Below, piece after piece: positions 42,701 to 51,149 of a stretch of DNA of 51,431 nt; the first letter of the stretch is position 1, and each line of letters begins with the position of its first letter. The DNA is from Bianquea renquensis. GTDB lineage: Bacteria; Bacillota; Clostridia; Lachnospirales; Bianqueaceae. Location: assembly GCF_014384895.1 (NCBI RefSeq), contig NZ_JACRSQ010000022.1:1-51431 (forward strand). Reading direction: 5' to 3'. A program made the position numbers and the translations under genes. Under the pieces are notes generated by a model. That model did no database searches, was not told the DNA's origin, and worked only from the letters and a program-made list of their open reading frames with translations.

Positions 42701-44062
42701 TTAGAGCGGGACAGCAAGGGCGGTATACCGGAAGAACAGCTCTGCCGGGCCTACGAATTTGACAAGGTGCTCTTTACCAAAGAGATGAAGAAGGAGTATA
42801 CGATTTTGGCGCCGCAGATGTCTCCCATTCATTTTCGCCTGTTGCAGCCAGCCTTTGCGAAATCTGGATACAACATCGAAATTCTTCCGTCTGTTGATCA
42901 TCAAGCGGTGGAGGAGGGATTGAAGTACGTAAACAACGACGCCTGTTATCCCTCTATTCTGGTGGTGGGACAGATGATGAACGCTTTGAAAAGTCAGAAA
43001 TATGATTTGAATAAGGTTGCGCTCATTGTGACCCAGACCGGAGGCGGGTGCCGTGCGTCGAACTATATCAGCTTTCTGCGAAAGGCCCTGCGGGACGCGG
43101 GAATGTCCCAGATTCCGGTCCTCTCCCTCAGCGCCGGAGGGCTGGAGAAACATCCGGGCTTTTCTATTACGCCCGGACTGATCAATCGAGCTATGATGAG
43201 TGTCGTCTACGGAGATCTGTTTATGCATCTGCTCTACCGTGTACGTCCGTATGAACAGGTACCGGGTTCCGCAAATGCGCTGTATGAAAAATGGAATGCC
43301 ATTGCCACAGAGAACGTACAGAACGGAAATTGGTTTACCTATGTGCGAAATATTCGGCAGATGGTGGCGGAGTTTGATGCGTTCCCCGTATTGTCCATAG
43401 AAAAACCAAGGGTGGGTATTGTAGGCGAAATTCTGGTCAAATATCATCCGACCGGCAATAATAATCTGGTAGAGGTTTTGGAATCGGAGGGCGCGGAGGT
43501 CTGCGTTCCGGATCTGATGGATTTCTTCCTATACTGTGCGTATAACAGCACCTTTAAGGCCGACCATCTCGGCGGCAGCAAAAAGACAAAGCGGCTGACA
43601 AATCTGGTCATCAGCGGGATCGAACTCTATCGAAAGCCGATGACAACGGCTCTTAAGAAAAGCTCACGGTTTAGACCACCGACGAGGATTCAGGAGAAAG
43701 CGAAATACGCTGATGGCATTATTTCTCTTGGAAATCAGACAGGGGAAGGCTGGTTCCTGACGGCTGAGATGGTGGAGCTGATGGCTCACGGTGTGAATAA
43801 TATCGTATGCGTGCAGCCCTTTGCCTGCCTTCCGAATCATATTGTGGCGAAATCCATGATCAAACCGATTCGGGCGCGCTATCCAAAAGCGAATATTGCG
43901 GCTGTGGATTATGATCCGGGCGCTTCGGAGGTCAATCAGCTCAATCGCATTAAGCTGATGCTGGCGGTTGCCTTCAAAAATGCGAATTTGGAACCCAATA
44001 AAATGGAAATTAATTCCAATGAAGAGTCTCTGGAGCAAAAGACTGACGAGAAATACGCATAA
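39746..44062 (+). CDS. 2-hydroxyacyl-CoA dehydratase activase/dehydratase-like giant protein
   Basis: 1438 residues from ATG 39746 (GGGAGGTAGATAGA upstream); the 21 earlier in-frame codons cross the leader hairpin. Two BadF/BcrA/HgdC-type ASKHA ATPase domains come first (~5-290, VGLDVGSTTVKIAVID and GTCAGGTGAF; ~325-590, LGIDAGSTTTKAVLMG and ACSSGCGSFLE with Cys that can hold a 4Fe-4S cluster). A Cys-containing linker (RCGKCSNNC, NRCERG), a DUF2229-type domain (~670-900) and a HgdB-like dehydratase region (~1000-1400) follow. Known relatives inject an electron into 2-hydroxyacyl-CoA dehydratases at the expense of ATP, but the role of these fused forms is not settled. Length and order fit the family. 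The protein is expected in the cytoplasm of an anaerobe. Confidence 0.88.
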   Translation: MERLYHVGLDVGSTTVKIAVIDEDANLVYQEYKRHFANIKETIRDVVERAYQQVLAGQTVTINVTGSGGLSVSKWLKIPFVQEVIACTQTVERLIPETDVAIELGGEDAKITYFGQSVEQRMNGTCAGGTGAFIDQMAMLLMTDAPGLNALAEDATIIYPIAARCGVFAKTDIQPLLNEGAPKSDVAASIFQAVVNQTIAGLACGKPIRGNIAFLGGPLSFLPQLRKRFIETLHLTEEQVIIPENSQLFVAMGAAFASCNGPLFAFDDIQRAANTMLDAIDQEVSRLEPLFDNEKQYQAFVRRHDRDQVKRQPLETYEGPVYLGIDAGSTTTKAVLMGKDRQVLYTYYGSNEGSPVDKVKEILDEVYEILPEKAYIAGSASTGYGEKLIQAAFNVDEGEIETMAHYKAAEFFLPGVEFILDIGGQDMKCIRIQDGVIADILLNEACSSGCGSFLENFAQSLNMKIEDFAASALQSQYPVDLGSRCTVFMNSRVKQAQKEGASVGDISAGLSYSVIKNALQKVIKIRDYDEMGQKIIVQGGTFFNDAVLRAFEKITGREVVRPDIAGMMGAYGAALIAQERVPAEQKRSHLISRDELSTFRAETEQTRCGKCSNNCLLTINHFGDRKFISGNRCERGAGEDEKQKEELPNLYEFKYKRVFSYYKPLPLDQAPRGEVGIPRVLNLYENYPFWFTFFTKLGFAVKLSPRSTKKIFEEGMETIPSESVCYPAKLVHGHVMHLLRQGVKFIFYPCIPYEEKEQKKADNHYNCPIVTSYPETIKQNVEELQEQDIVFMNPFLNLDSPESVKEELWTYLAPQFSIAREEIDSAVDAAYAEHKQYRADVQAKGEEALRYIEAHHIKGVVLAGRPYHVDPEINHGLEKILLDLGMAVLSEDSVAHLNHLKRPIRVLDQWSYHSRLYDAADFVGTRPDLELVHLVSFGCGVDAVTSEQVQEILKAHGKTYMLIKIDEGTNLGAVRIRLRSLKASILERDSKGGIPEEQLCRAYEFDKVLFTKEMKKEYTILAPQMSPIHFRLLQPAFAKSGYNIEILPSVDHQAVEEGLKYVNNDACYPSILVVGQMMNALKSQKYDLNKVALIVTQTGGGCRASNYISFLRKALRDAGMSQIPVLSLSAGGLEKHPGFSITPGLINRAMMSVVYGDLFMHLLYRVRPYEQVPGSANALYEKWNAIATENVQNGNWFTYVRNIRQMVAEFDAFPVLSIEKPRVGIVGEILVKYHPTGNNNLVEVLESEGAEVCVPDLMDFFLYCAYNSTFKADHLGGSKKTKRLTNLVISGIELYRKPMTTALKKSSRFRPPTRIQEKAKYADGIISLGNQTGEGWFLTAEMVELMAHGVNNIVCVQPFACLPNHIVAKSMIKPIRARYPKANIAAVDYDPGASEVNQLNRIKLMLAVAFKNANLEPNKMEINSNEESLEQKTDEKYA

Positions 44063-44129
44063 ATTTTGAAGGGCCGAGGAACAATATCACCTGTAAGTCT
44101 ATTTCATTTAAAATCAGGAGGAATTGTTC

Positions 44130-44294
44130 ATGAATAAGAATCAAAACCAGGAACAGCAGCAGAACCAGCAGCAGCGCCAAAATCAGCAGAGACAGCAGCA
44201 GCAGAATCAGAAACAGCAAAACTGCCCGAGCAATCAGTTCCGCAACGAGGAAGAAGAGAACCAGCAGAACCGCCAGAATCAGAACAATCGCTAA
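44130..44294 (+). CDS. 54-aa Gln/Asn-rich small protein
   Basis: A 54-codon gene with an excellent ribosome binding site (TCAGGAGGAATTGTTC) and its own strong terminator. The product is about half Gln and a fifth Asn, starting MNKNQNQEQQ, with one Cys (NCPSNQF) and an acidic patch NEEEEN. No domain is recognised. The composition recalls gamma-type small acid-soluble spore proteins, but their repeats are absent, so this is only a resemblance. The complementary strand shows an artificial Leu-rich frame. It follows the activase gene by 67 bases and may be the end of that transcript. Confidence 0.75.
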   Translation: MNKNQNQEQQQNQQQRQNQQRQQQQNQKQQNCPSNQFRNEEEENQQNRQNQNNR

Positions 44295-44309
44295 GGCGGT
44301 AGCTAAAAA

Positions 44310-44346
44310 GAACATTTTCGATGTGTCATCGAAAATGTTCTTTTTT
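44310..44346 (+). terminator. Terminator after the Gln/Asn-rich gene
   Basis: A perfect 13-pair stem, GAACATTTTCGAT (44310-44322) with its complement (44328-44340), a five-base loop and six Ts. Confidence 0.93.
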
Positions 44347-44374
44347 ACATTTAAAATAAATTTTGAAAAAATAG

Positions 44375-44403
44375 TAGACAATTTTAGAGGAAGGAAGTAT
44401 ACT
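44375..44403 (+). promoter_or_regulatory. Promoter of the phospholipase C-like gene
   Basis: TAGACA (44375-44380), 17 bases, TATACT (44398-44403), placed about 40 bases before the TTG start at 44446. Confidence 0.6.
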
Positions 44404-44445
44404 AGTAGACATAGAATTGAATATGGATGGAAGGAAGGCTATGGA

Positions 44446-45108
44446 TTGAAATTAAAAAGTCATATTCTGATTGCGGATCGGACGGCGGAGGTGCTGGAGG
44501 ATTTGATGGGAATCAGCATTCACAGGGGCTGGCTGCACTATGGCGCGGTATTACCGGATATCCACCCATTTCGCAGAGTACAGCTTCATACACCGTCGAT
44601 TGTAGCACATCATTATGTAAAAGAGTTCCAAAGGCTTTTGACCCGCAATTTTTTGGTGAACCGGCGATACCGGATCTCCATGATCATCGGATTGCTGACC
44701 CACTATATCGCGGACTCCTGTACATTGTCGCACAATATTTTCAACAAGGATTTGCGCAAGCATGTTCGATATGAACAGTTGCTCGATGATTTAAAATATG
44801 AGATTCCGTATGCATACAATGTCATCATGGATGAGGTGAAAGAGCATATTGGAGAATTGAAGGATATTCGGTTTACAGGCTCGGAGGCGTTCACAGACCC
44901 AAAGGATTTTGAGAGAACGTTTTTGCAATATATGGAGGAGCATATCGAGCAAATTAACGGGATCTACATGGAGACGGCTTCCATCGAGAACTGGCATGAG
45001 AATATCCAGCATGACATGGATCAGGCGGTTGTCAACGCTTCTGTGATGATCACCAAGTTTATTATGGAGCTTCAATCAGTAAAACCACTAAAGGTTGCAA
45101 TTCTGTAG
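44446..45108 (+). CDS. Zinc-dependent phospholipase C family protein
   Basis: 220 residues from TTG 44446, supported by GGAAGGAAGG seven bases upstream; longer in-frame starts lie in the terminator and promoter. The conserved His/Asp pattern of the PLC_Zn fold is present: GWLHYGAVLPDIHPF, HHYVKEF, LTHYIADSCTLSHN. No signal peptide is visible, unlike secreted phospholipases, so this is one of the cytoplasmic relatives common in Clostridia, with unknown substrate. The fucU-like gene follows after 37 bases, probably on the same transcript. Confidence 0.82.
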   Translation: MKLKSHILIADRTAEVLEDLMGISIHRGWLHYGAVLPDIHPFRRVQLHTPSIVAHHYVKEFQRLLTRNFLVNRRYRISMIIGLLTHYIADSCTLSHNIFNKDLRKHVRYEQLLDDLKYEIPYAYNVIMDEVKEHIGELKDIRFTGSEAFTDPKDFERTFLQYMEEHIEQINGIYMETASIENWHENIQHDMDQAVVNASVMITKFIMELQSVKPLKVAIL

Positions 45109-45145
45109 CGCATTTTGGTGCAGCAAAACAAAGGAGGAATGGAGT

Positions 45146-45583
45146 ATGTTAAAAGGAATCCCCCCGATTTTATCCCCTGAGCTGTTGAAGATTTTGGCGG
45201 AGATGGGTCATGGCGATGAATTGACCATCGGAGATGGCAATTATCCAGGACACAGCTTGTCGGATCGCGTGATCCGATTGGATGGACACGGTGTCCCTGA
45301 GATTTTGGATGCCATTTTACAGGTGATGCCGCTAGATCAGTATGTGGAGCATCCTGTCGCCTTGATGCAGGTCATGCCTGGCGACACGGCGGAGACGCCC
45401 ATCTGGGACACTTACAAGGAGATTGTCGCGCGCCATGACGAGCGCGGAGCCGGTGCCTTTGAAGAAGTGGAGCGTTTTGCTTTCTATGACCGGACGAAGG
45501 AGAAATCCTATGTGGTGATCATGTCCGGCGAGACAGCGATTTATGCCAATATTATTCTGAAAAAAGGTGTTGTCAAGCTCTAA
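45146..45583 (+). CDS. RbsD/FucU family sugar mutarotase
   Basis: 145 residues from ATG 45146 (AAAGGAGGAATGGAGT upstream). It begins MLKGIPPILSPELLKILAEM, followed by GHGDELTIGDGNYP, the hallmark of the family, and has the VMPGD and FYDRTK blocks and the C-terminal ANIILKKGV. FucU proteins interconvert alpha and beta anomers of fucose, RbsD those of ribose; the pattern here is closer to FucU. No fucose catabolic genes are in the window, so the physiological sugar is open. A terminator follows. Confidence 0.92.
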   Translation: MLKGIPPILSPELLKILAEMGHGDELTIGDGNYPGHSLSDRVIRLDGHGVPEILDAILQVMPLDQYVEHPVALMQVMPGDTAETPIWDTYKEIVARHDERGAGAFEEVERFAFYDRTKEKSYVVIMSGETAIYANIILKKGVVKL

Positions 45584-45593
45584 TACCACCAGG

Positions 45594-45622
45594 ATGCCGG
45601 AATTTTCCCGGCATTCTTTTTT
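45594..45622 (+). terminator. Terminator after the fucU-like gene
   Basis: ATGCCGG (45594-45600) and CCGGCAT (45608-45614), then TCTTTTTTC. Confidence 0.85.
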
Positions 45623-45679
45623 CTGCGTTGACAACCGCATTTTCGGCGCAGCCATTAATTTCACGAGGAGGTGGATAGG

Positions 45680-46342
45680 ATGCAATATCCTTGGAAAGCC
45701 GCTATATTCGATATGGATGGCACCCTAGCATGTTCTATGGGGGTATGGCGCAAAATCGATATCCAGTTTTTAGATAAACGAGGGATTGTCATGCCGGAAG
45801 ATTATGGGGCGGCGCTTCGCACGATGAACTATCAAGAAGCTGCCGCTTACACCATATCCCGTTTTTCTCTTCAGGAGACAGTACCTGACGTGATCCGGGA
45901 ATGGCATGAGATGGCAGTTTTTGAATATGGGCATACGATCGGCTTAAAGGATGGGGCTAAGGAGTTTATTGAGGCATTGCGAAAACAGGGGGTTATGATT
46001 GCGCTGGCAACGGTTTCATCGAGGGAATTATATGAACCCTTCTTGCAAAATAAAGGAATTCATCAATATTTTGACGTGTGCGTGGATACATCCCAAGTTC
46101 AGCGGGGCAAGGGGTATCCTGACGTCTATCTTTTTGCTGTCCAGGAGCTATCGCGCTCATTGGAGCACCCCCTAGCGCCCTCGGACTGCATAGTCTTCGA
46201 AGATGTCCTCCAGGCGATTCAGGCAGCCCGCAAGGGGGGCTTTCAGACATGCGGGGTTTATGACCCGTCATCGGGGGAGGAGTGGGCCTCTATACAGAGG
46301 GCAGCGGATATGACGGTCCGAAATTTTATGCAATTGTTGTAA
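45680..46342 (+). CDS. HAD-superfamily hydrolase (phosphatase/beta-phosphoglucomutase-like)
   Basis: 220 residues from ATG 45680 (GAGGAGGTGGATAGG upstream; a GTG nine bases earlier is part of the binding site). Motif I FDMDGTLA with the nucleophile and acid Asp, motif II T in LATVSS, motif III Lys in GKGYPD, motif IV VFEDVLQAI. A helical cap lies between residues ~18 and 90. Subfamily IA, hydrolysing small phosphates such as sugar phosphates; the specific substrate is unknown. The next gene, a phosphatase of another family, follows after 73 bases. Confidence 0.9.
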   Translation: MQYPWKAAIFDMDGTLACSMGVWRKIDIQFLDKRGIVMPEDYGAALRTMNYQEAAAYTISRFSLQETVPDVIREWHEMAVFEYGHTIGLKDGAKEFIEALRKQGVMIALATVSSRELYEPFLQNKGIHQYFDVCVDTSQVQRGKGYPDVYLFAVQELSRSLEHPLAPSDCIVFEDVLQAIQAARKGGFQTCGVYDPSSGEEWASIQRAADMTVRNFMQLL

Positions 46343-46415
46343 AGGCAAAAAACAGAAGAGATGAGGATGCTGTTTTAGGTGAAATCCATTCTTTGGGGGG
46401 AAAGGAAGGTTGCAA

Positions 46416-47150
46416 ATGTACGATTATACTGCTGATTATGTGCGATTGCCCATATCGAGTGTTAAGAACGTTCGCGAGATTGGGGGATACCCGACAAAAG
46501 ATGGAGGCATGACGCAGTGGCACCGTGTTTTGCGTGCCGGCGATATGACGGAATTATCGGAGGAGGATCGGTCTTTTTTGCTGGGGTATGGTCTGACCAC
46601 GGTTATTGACCTGCGTAGCGCGGATGAGACTGCATTGCGGCCCAATCCTCTGGCGGAGGACTCCCGAATTGCATATTATCAGCTTCCTTACATCGCGGGG
46701 GACTTGACAGCCATTGATTTTACTGTGACTGACTCCATGACACTGCCAAAGTTGTATGTGCAGATGGCGGAAATGGCAAAGGAATCCATAAGGAATGTCT
46801 TTCAGATCATCGCCCGGGCCAAGGGAACAGTGCTGTTTCACTGCACAGCGGGGAAAGACCGGACAGGCGTAACGGCAGCCTTGCTCCTTCTGTTTGCAGG
46901 CGTATCCACGGACGATATCATTTCCAATTATCAGGTATCGCAGACATATTTTACTTCGGCGGCCACAATTTTGACGCCAATGCCGGAGGAGGCGTTCTCC
47001 TACTTAATTGCATCTGACACATCCTATATCCAACACTTTTTGAATTATATCCTGGAGCGCTACGGCTCCGCCGAATCCTATCTCTGCGATATAGGGGTAT
47101 CGCAAGAAGAGTTGCAGATGCTCCGTGATAAGCTGACAAAGAAAGGATAG
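46416..47150 (+). CDS. Tyrosine/phosphoinositide phosphatase-like protein
   Basis: 244 residues from ATG 46416 (GGAAGG seven bases upstream; TTG 46410 is an alternative). The P-loop HCTAGKDRTG contains the CX5R signature with catalytic Cys and Arg. The N-terminal NVREIGGYPTKDGG and TVIDLRSADE blocks are those of the bacterial Tyr_phosphatase_2/3 family (LipA/YbjI-like lipid or protein phosphatases). No signal peptide. It might dephosphorylate phosphotyrosine or phosphoinositides. It is the last gene before the AT-rich segment. Confidence 0.9.
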   Translation: MYDYTADYVRLPISSVKNVREIGGYPTKDGGMTQWHRVLRAGDMTELSEEDRSFLLGYGLTTVIDLRSADETALRPNPLAEDSRIAYYQLPYIAGDLTAIDFTVTDSMTLPKLYVQMAEMAKESIRNVFQIIARAKGTVLFHCTAGKDRTGVTAALLLLFAGVSTDDIISNYQVSQTYFTSAATILTPMPEEAFSYLIASDTSYIQHFLNYILERYGSAESYLCDIGVSQEELQMLRDKLTKKG

Positions 47151-47457
47151 ATGCCGAGTTCAAATAAGCAAACCTTTTGTCAGGATAATAACGACATTAT
47201 TGTAATGCGTCAGTGCTAATCTGCTGATTGGTATACCAGGATTTACCGAACGGCTGTCTCTTAATGTGTACGATTCCATCCTTTGGTTGGATAAGCTGGG
47301 AGTGGATCTAATCTCTTCAGTAATGAGGCTATGTCCCATTCAGTTTATGTTCATATTCAGGACAATAAGATAGGTAAGTTTGAACGTGTGGAAAATATGT
47401 CACCAAGCAAAGGAGAATGCGTGGAATGATTTTACGGAGTAAAGATCAATATACATA
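47151..47457 (+). other. AT-rich gap before the ABC exporter pair
   Basis: There is no recognisable gene. A 22-codon frame starts at 47151 directly after the phosphatase stop (MPSSNKQTFCQ...) and an open stretch of about 50 codons without a good start follows at ~47205-47370 (it includes GFTERLSLNVYDSILWLDKL). Both may be remnants. The frame starting at 47426 belongs to the ABC gene discussed next. Confidence 0.3.
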
Positions 47458-49140
47458 TTGATTCCTAGTTTAAAAATGTTAAGTACGAGTTCGTTTATTG
47501 ATACCACTCTTTCGATCTTACGCGGGGAGGGGATCATTGGCGACGTTATAGTGCCAATCGTATCGCTATTCTTAATTACTATCTTTGAGTATGGGGCCAG
47601 TTCGTTGCTTGATTTTGCGACTGTAAAGCTAAGGTTAAATATTAGAGGGAAGCTACGTCCAGAACTTATTGAATTATGTAGTAATCTAGACTATCCGTGT
47701 ATAGAAAATGATAAGACGCTTGACTTGATTTCCCGGGTTAAAACGAACCCTGAGGAATGGGTATATAAAGTTTTCAACGATTTAATCTCGCTAACTGTTC
47801 TTGTAATGAAGGTTGGCTTGATTCTAGGAATTTTGGCATATAATGTTTGGTGGGCAGTACTAATTATTATAGCAATATTGATACCTTTTTCGAAGTTGTC
47901 GATAATAAGTGGTAGGGTTAATTACGAAGCGAACCGGCAAGTAACCAAGCAGCAACGCAAATATTTATATTTTGGAAAAGTTCTATCGAGCAGAGATTAT
48001 GTTGAAGAGCGAGTTTTATTTCAGTATGGTAATCGTATTAACGAAATGTGGCTGGATAATTATGAGATTGCTAGAAAGTATCAGTTAAAAGTAGAAAAGA
48101 AATGGTTTATTAGGATGAAGAGCAGCGGTTTTATGACAGCTGGTTTCTGTATCATTATACTATTTTTGTTGCTTGCGCCAACCTTAAATGGTGTCATTTC
48201 AATCGGCCTGTATGTTTCATTTATAGGGATTATTTTTGAGTTAATCGATTTATTATCCTGGGACCTGACGAATAAAATTGATGCGATGACTCAAAGTAAA
48301 GAGGCTGTGAAAGATTTAAATAGCTTTTTGGAACTGGAAAGGATTGAAGGGGCGAATATAAAGAGCACTGCTCCGCTGAAATTTGAAAGTTTAGCATTCC
48401 GCAATGTAAAGTTCAAATATCCAAATGGCTCCTGTAATGTCTTACAGGATGTTACATTTGAAATGAAAGCAGGAAAGCATTACGCTTTTGTTGGTGAAAA
48501 TGGGTCTGGGAAAACAACGATAATTAAACTTATAATAGGTTTATACAGAGGGTATGAGGGAGAGATTTTACTTAACGGTAAATCCTTGAAAGACTACAAG
48601 CTAGCGGATATCAATGCCACATTCTCAAATGTTTTTCAGGATTTTGCAAAATATAGCATGTCAATTCGAGATAACATAGAGATTGGAGATATAAATGCTG
48701 TTGAGACAATGACGGATGAAAAATTGCATCAAATAGTTGAGGATATAAATTTAAAAGAACAGATTGAAAAATTAGATAAAGGATTAGATACACAGCTTGG
48801 GAAAATTAATGAAAGCGGCCTTGATATTTCTGGCGGACAATGGCAGAAAATTGCGATAGCCAGAACGATGGTCAGTTCAGCACCGGTTCGGATTTTAGAT
48901 GAACCAACCTCCGCATTGGACCCAATTAGCGAAAGTGAAGTATATCATAATTTTCAGAGAATTAGTAAGGAGTATACGACTATTTTTGTAACACATCGCC
49001 TTGCCTCGGTGAAGGAAGCGGATGAAATATTTGTACTAGAGGGAGGGACTATTATAGAACGGGGGAGTCATAAGGAATTGATTGATAAAGGTGAGAAGTA
49101 TTGTAAGATGTATGAAACTCAGAAAGGCTGGTATGTATAA
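47426..49140 (+). pseudogene. ABC exporter half-transporter, apparently frameshifted near the N-terminus
   Basis: The main frame (47458-49140, 560 aa) encodes a six-helix exporter membrane domain (to ~310) and an ATPase with GENGSGKTT, ISGGQWQKIAIARTM, Walker B VRILDEPTSALD and H-loop VTHRL. It opens only at TTG 47458 without a ribosome binding site. A start at ATG 47417 or 47426, behind AAAGGAG, reads MILRSKDQYTY and stops at TGA 47459-47461. One extra G there would give YTYWIPSLKML, continuous with the main frame and like a normal exporter N-terminus. So the gene seems to carry a one-base deletion, unless TTG 47458, which overlaps the TGA, is used by reinitiation. It pairs with the half-transporter gene at 49143. 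The substrate is unknown, perhaps a peptide. Confidence 0.7.
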
Positions 49141-49142
49141 TT

Positions 49143-50924
49143 ATGGATAAAAAAAGTAATTTTTTAAATATTTTGAAAATTATTTTTTCTGTCATTATTA
49201 AGGCGTGTCCTGCATATTTTATATTTTACGCTCTAAGCGATATGCTGCAAGGTTTGTCATATGGATTTAATTCCTTTTTGATGCAGAAATTTTATGACTC
49301 CATCAACACAATACTTGATAACGGAGGTTTAGCAACGATGAGCTACCTGTTGGCGGGGGCGGTATCGTTAGTGATTATATCATCACAATTGTTGGATGGA
49401 GTAGCAAATTTTATGTATAGTAATATGACAAAAAAATTATCAGGACATATGAACTATATCGTCAACCAAAAATTAATTCGCCTAAAAGCAATTTTATATG
49501 AAGATCCAAATAAATTAGATCTTATAAATAAAGCGTTTGAGTCTTCTACAAAATGTGTAGGGTTAGTTTTTACTTTTATCAGCATGCTGGCATTTCATAT
49601 TCCATATTTAATCTTCATGCTATTCTATTTAGCCTCCATTCAACCATGGCTTTGTGTTATTCTTTTACTTATGTTTGTGCCAATGTCTGTTTCTCAGCTA
49701 ATCAAAAGTACGTTTTTTGCTAAGCAAGAAGATCATTCAGCGCCCTTGCGCAGATCATTGGAAGAATATGAAAATAATATTTGCAGTAAAACTTTTTTTA
49801 AAGAAACTAGAACGCTGGGCATATATGGATTCTTTAGGAAACGGTATATTAATATTTTAGATGATTTGAATAAGCTAAATTGGAAAACGGAGCGCAAATC
49901 TTGTATTATTGAATTATGCACGCGGTTAGTGGCTATGATTGGATATATGGTTCTGTTAGTTGTACTCATTGTATTTTCAGTTCAAGGAATTATTTCAATC
50001 GGCCAATTCGCAGCAGTGTTCTCTTCAATTGGATTAGCTTTTTCTGTAATGCAAGGCGTCGTAGACCGCAATTTAGGGTTAGTGTCCAGAAATATAGGAT
50101 TTACTAAAAATTATGTTAATTTCATGGACCTACCTGAATTATCTCCTGAGTTCAATTTTTGTGAAAGTGACAATGACGATATTATTTTAAAAGATGTCAG
50201 TTTTCAATATCCAAATGCGAATAGTTTTGCATTAAAAGACATAACTCTTACTATTAAAAAGAATGAAACAGTTGCGGTTGTCGGAGAAAATGGATCGGGT
50301 AAAACAACGTTGGCCAAGGTGTTGACTGGAATTTATGAACCAAGTACCGGAAGTGTAAGCGTTATGGGATGTGATATTTCTGAAAAGCTACCATATTCGA
50401 GGATATCAGCCGTTAATCAAAAGTTTAATCGTTACGCGCTTACATTAAAAGAAAATATTACCATATCGGATCAAAAGGGGGATGAATCTGCTATTCCAGA
50501 AATAATAGAAAAAATCAATTTAGAGCTAGATCCACAAATTTTTCCGGATGCTTTGGAAACTCCTCTTACAACTGAATTCGGAGGAGTTGATTTATCAGGT
50601 GGACAATGGCAAAAAGTAGCAATTTGTAGAGGGATTTATAGGAACCATGATGTCATTGTTTTGGATGAGCCGACGGCTGCAATTGATCCCATAGAAGAAA
50701 GCAGCGTATACCGGAGTTTCACAGAAATGTCTAAAGATAAAACGGCTATCATTATTACCCATCGTATTGGGTCGGCTAAGATTGCCGATCGAATCCTTGT
50801 GATGGATCAAGGCAGGATTATGGAAACCGGTACCCATGACGAGCTGATAAAAAAAGGAGGGAAATATGCAGAAATGTATAATTTGCAGGCGGACTGGTAT
50901 TTAATAGAGGGTAGCAATACGTGA
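49143..50924 (+). CDS. ABC exporter half-transporter (ATP-binding/permease)
   Basis: 593 residues: a membrane domain with about six helices (~20-40, 60-85, 140-165, 170-190, 255-280, 285-305) fused to an ATPase with GENGSGKTT, signature LSGGQWQKVAICRGI, Walker B VIVLDEPTAAID and H-loop ITHRI. The QW in the signature is shared with its upstream neighbour and is common among exporters of peptides and lantibiotics. Two bases separate it from that gene, so they likely form a heterodimer. AT-rich coding, unlike the genes before 47150. No ribosome binding site is clear, suggesting coupling with the upstream gene. Confidence 0.88.
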   Translation: MDKKSNFLNILKIIFSVIIKACPAYFIFYALSDMLQGLSYGFNSFLMQKFYDSINTILDNGGLATMSYLLAGAVSLVIISSQLLDGVANFMYSNMTKKLSGHMNYIVNQKLIRLKAILYEDPNKLDLINKAFESSTKCVGLVFTFISMLAFHIPYLIFMLFYLASIQPWLCVILLLMFVPMSVSQLIKSTFFAKQEDHSAPLRRSLEEYENNICSKTFFKETRTLGIYGFFRKRYINILDDLNKLNWKTERKSCIIELCTRLVAMIGYMVLLVVLIVFSVQGIISIGQFAAVFSSIGLAFSVMQGVVDRNLGLVSRNIGFTKNYVNFMDLPELSPEFNFCESDNDDIILKDVSFQYPNANSFALKDITLTIKKNETVAVVGENGSGKTTLAKVLTGIYEPSTGSVSVMGCDISEKLPYSRISAVNQKFNRYALTLKENITISDQKGDESAIPEIIEKINLELDPQIFPDALETPLTTEFGGVDLSGGQWQKVAICRGIYRNHDVIVLDEPTAAIDPIEESSVYRSFTEMSKDKTAIIITHRIGSAKIADRILVMDQGRIMETGTHDELIKKGGKYAEMYNLQADWYLIEGSNT

Positions 50925-51015
50925 TAATGTCTTCTATATTTCAAATGACGACTATGTGGACTTTGTTATTAAAGGTGAAGTCGAAATTTCTTTTCAGAAC
51001 TATTATCAGCGTTAG
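50923..51015 (+). pseudogene. Short coding-like remnant
   Basis: A frame of 30 codons (NVFYISNDDYVDFVIKGEVE in part), open right after the exporter stop but without a start codon. It looks like the tail of a decayed gene of unknown identity. Confidence 0.25.
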
Positions 51016-51149
51016 AACAAAATTATGTCTCTTTCTAAAGCTACTGGACTTTTGAATTCTTGACCATTGTCTGTAAGGATTACCGGAAAACTTTTTTTGA
51101 AGCCCTCTGTCCCCAAAAGGCCTGCTAAAACCTGCAGGCAGGCGCTATT
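51013..51149 (-). mobile_element. IS30-type transposase fragment
   Basis: On the minus strand, 45 open codons read LLGTEGFKKSFPVILTDNGQ followed by EFKSPVALE, matching the DDE core around the second catalytic Asp of IS30 transposases (FPVILTDNG-EF). The flanks are frameshifted or stopped and no ends are visible, so it is a decayed fragment. Confidence 0.6.

Noticed and set aside
44010..44381. Minus-strand frame encoding a Leu-rich, apparently transmembrane protein
   Set aside because: It is the complement of the CAG/AAT-rich codons of the Gln/Asn-rich gene, which has a clear ribosome binding site and terminator.
45628..45659. TTGACA before the HAD gene as its promoter
   Set aside because: The best -10 (ATTAAT) is 20 bases away; the start of this transcript stays unassigned.
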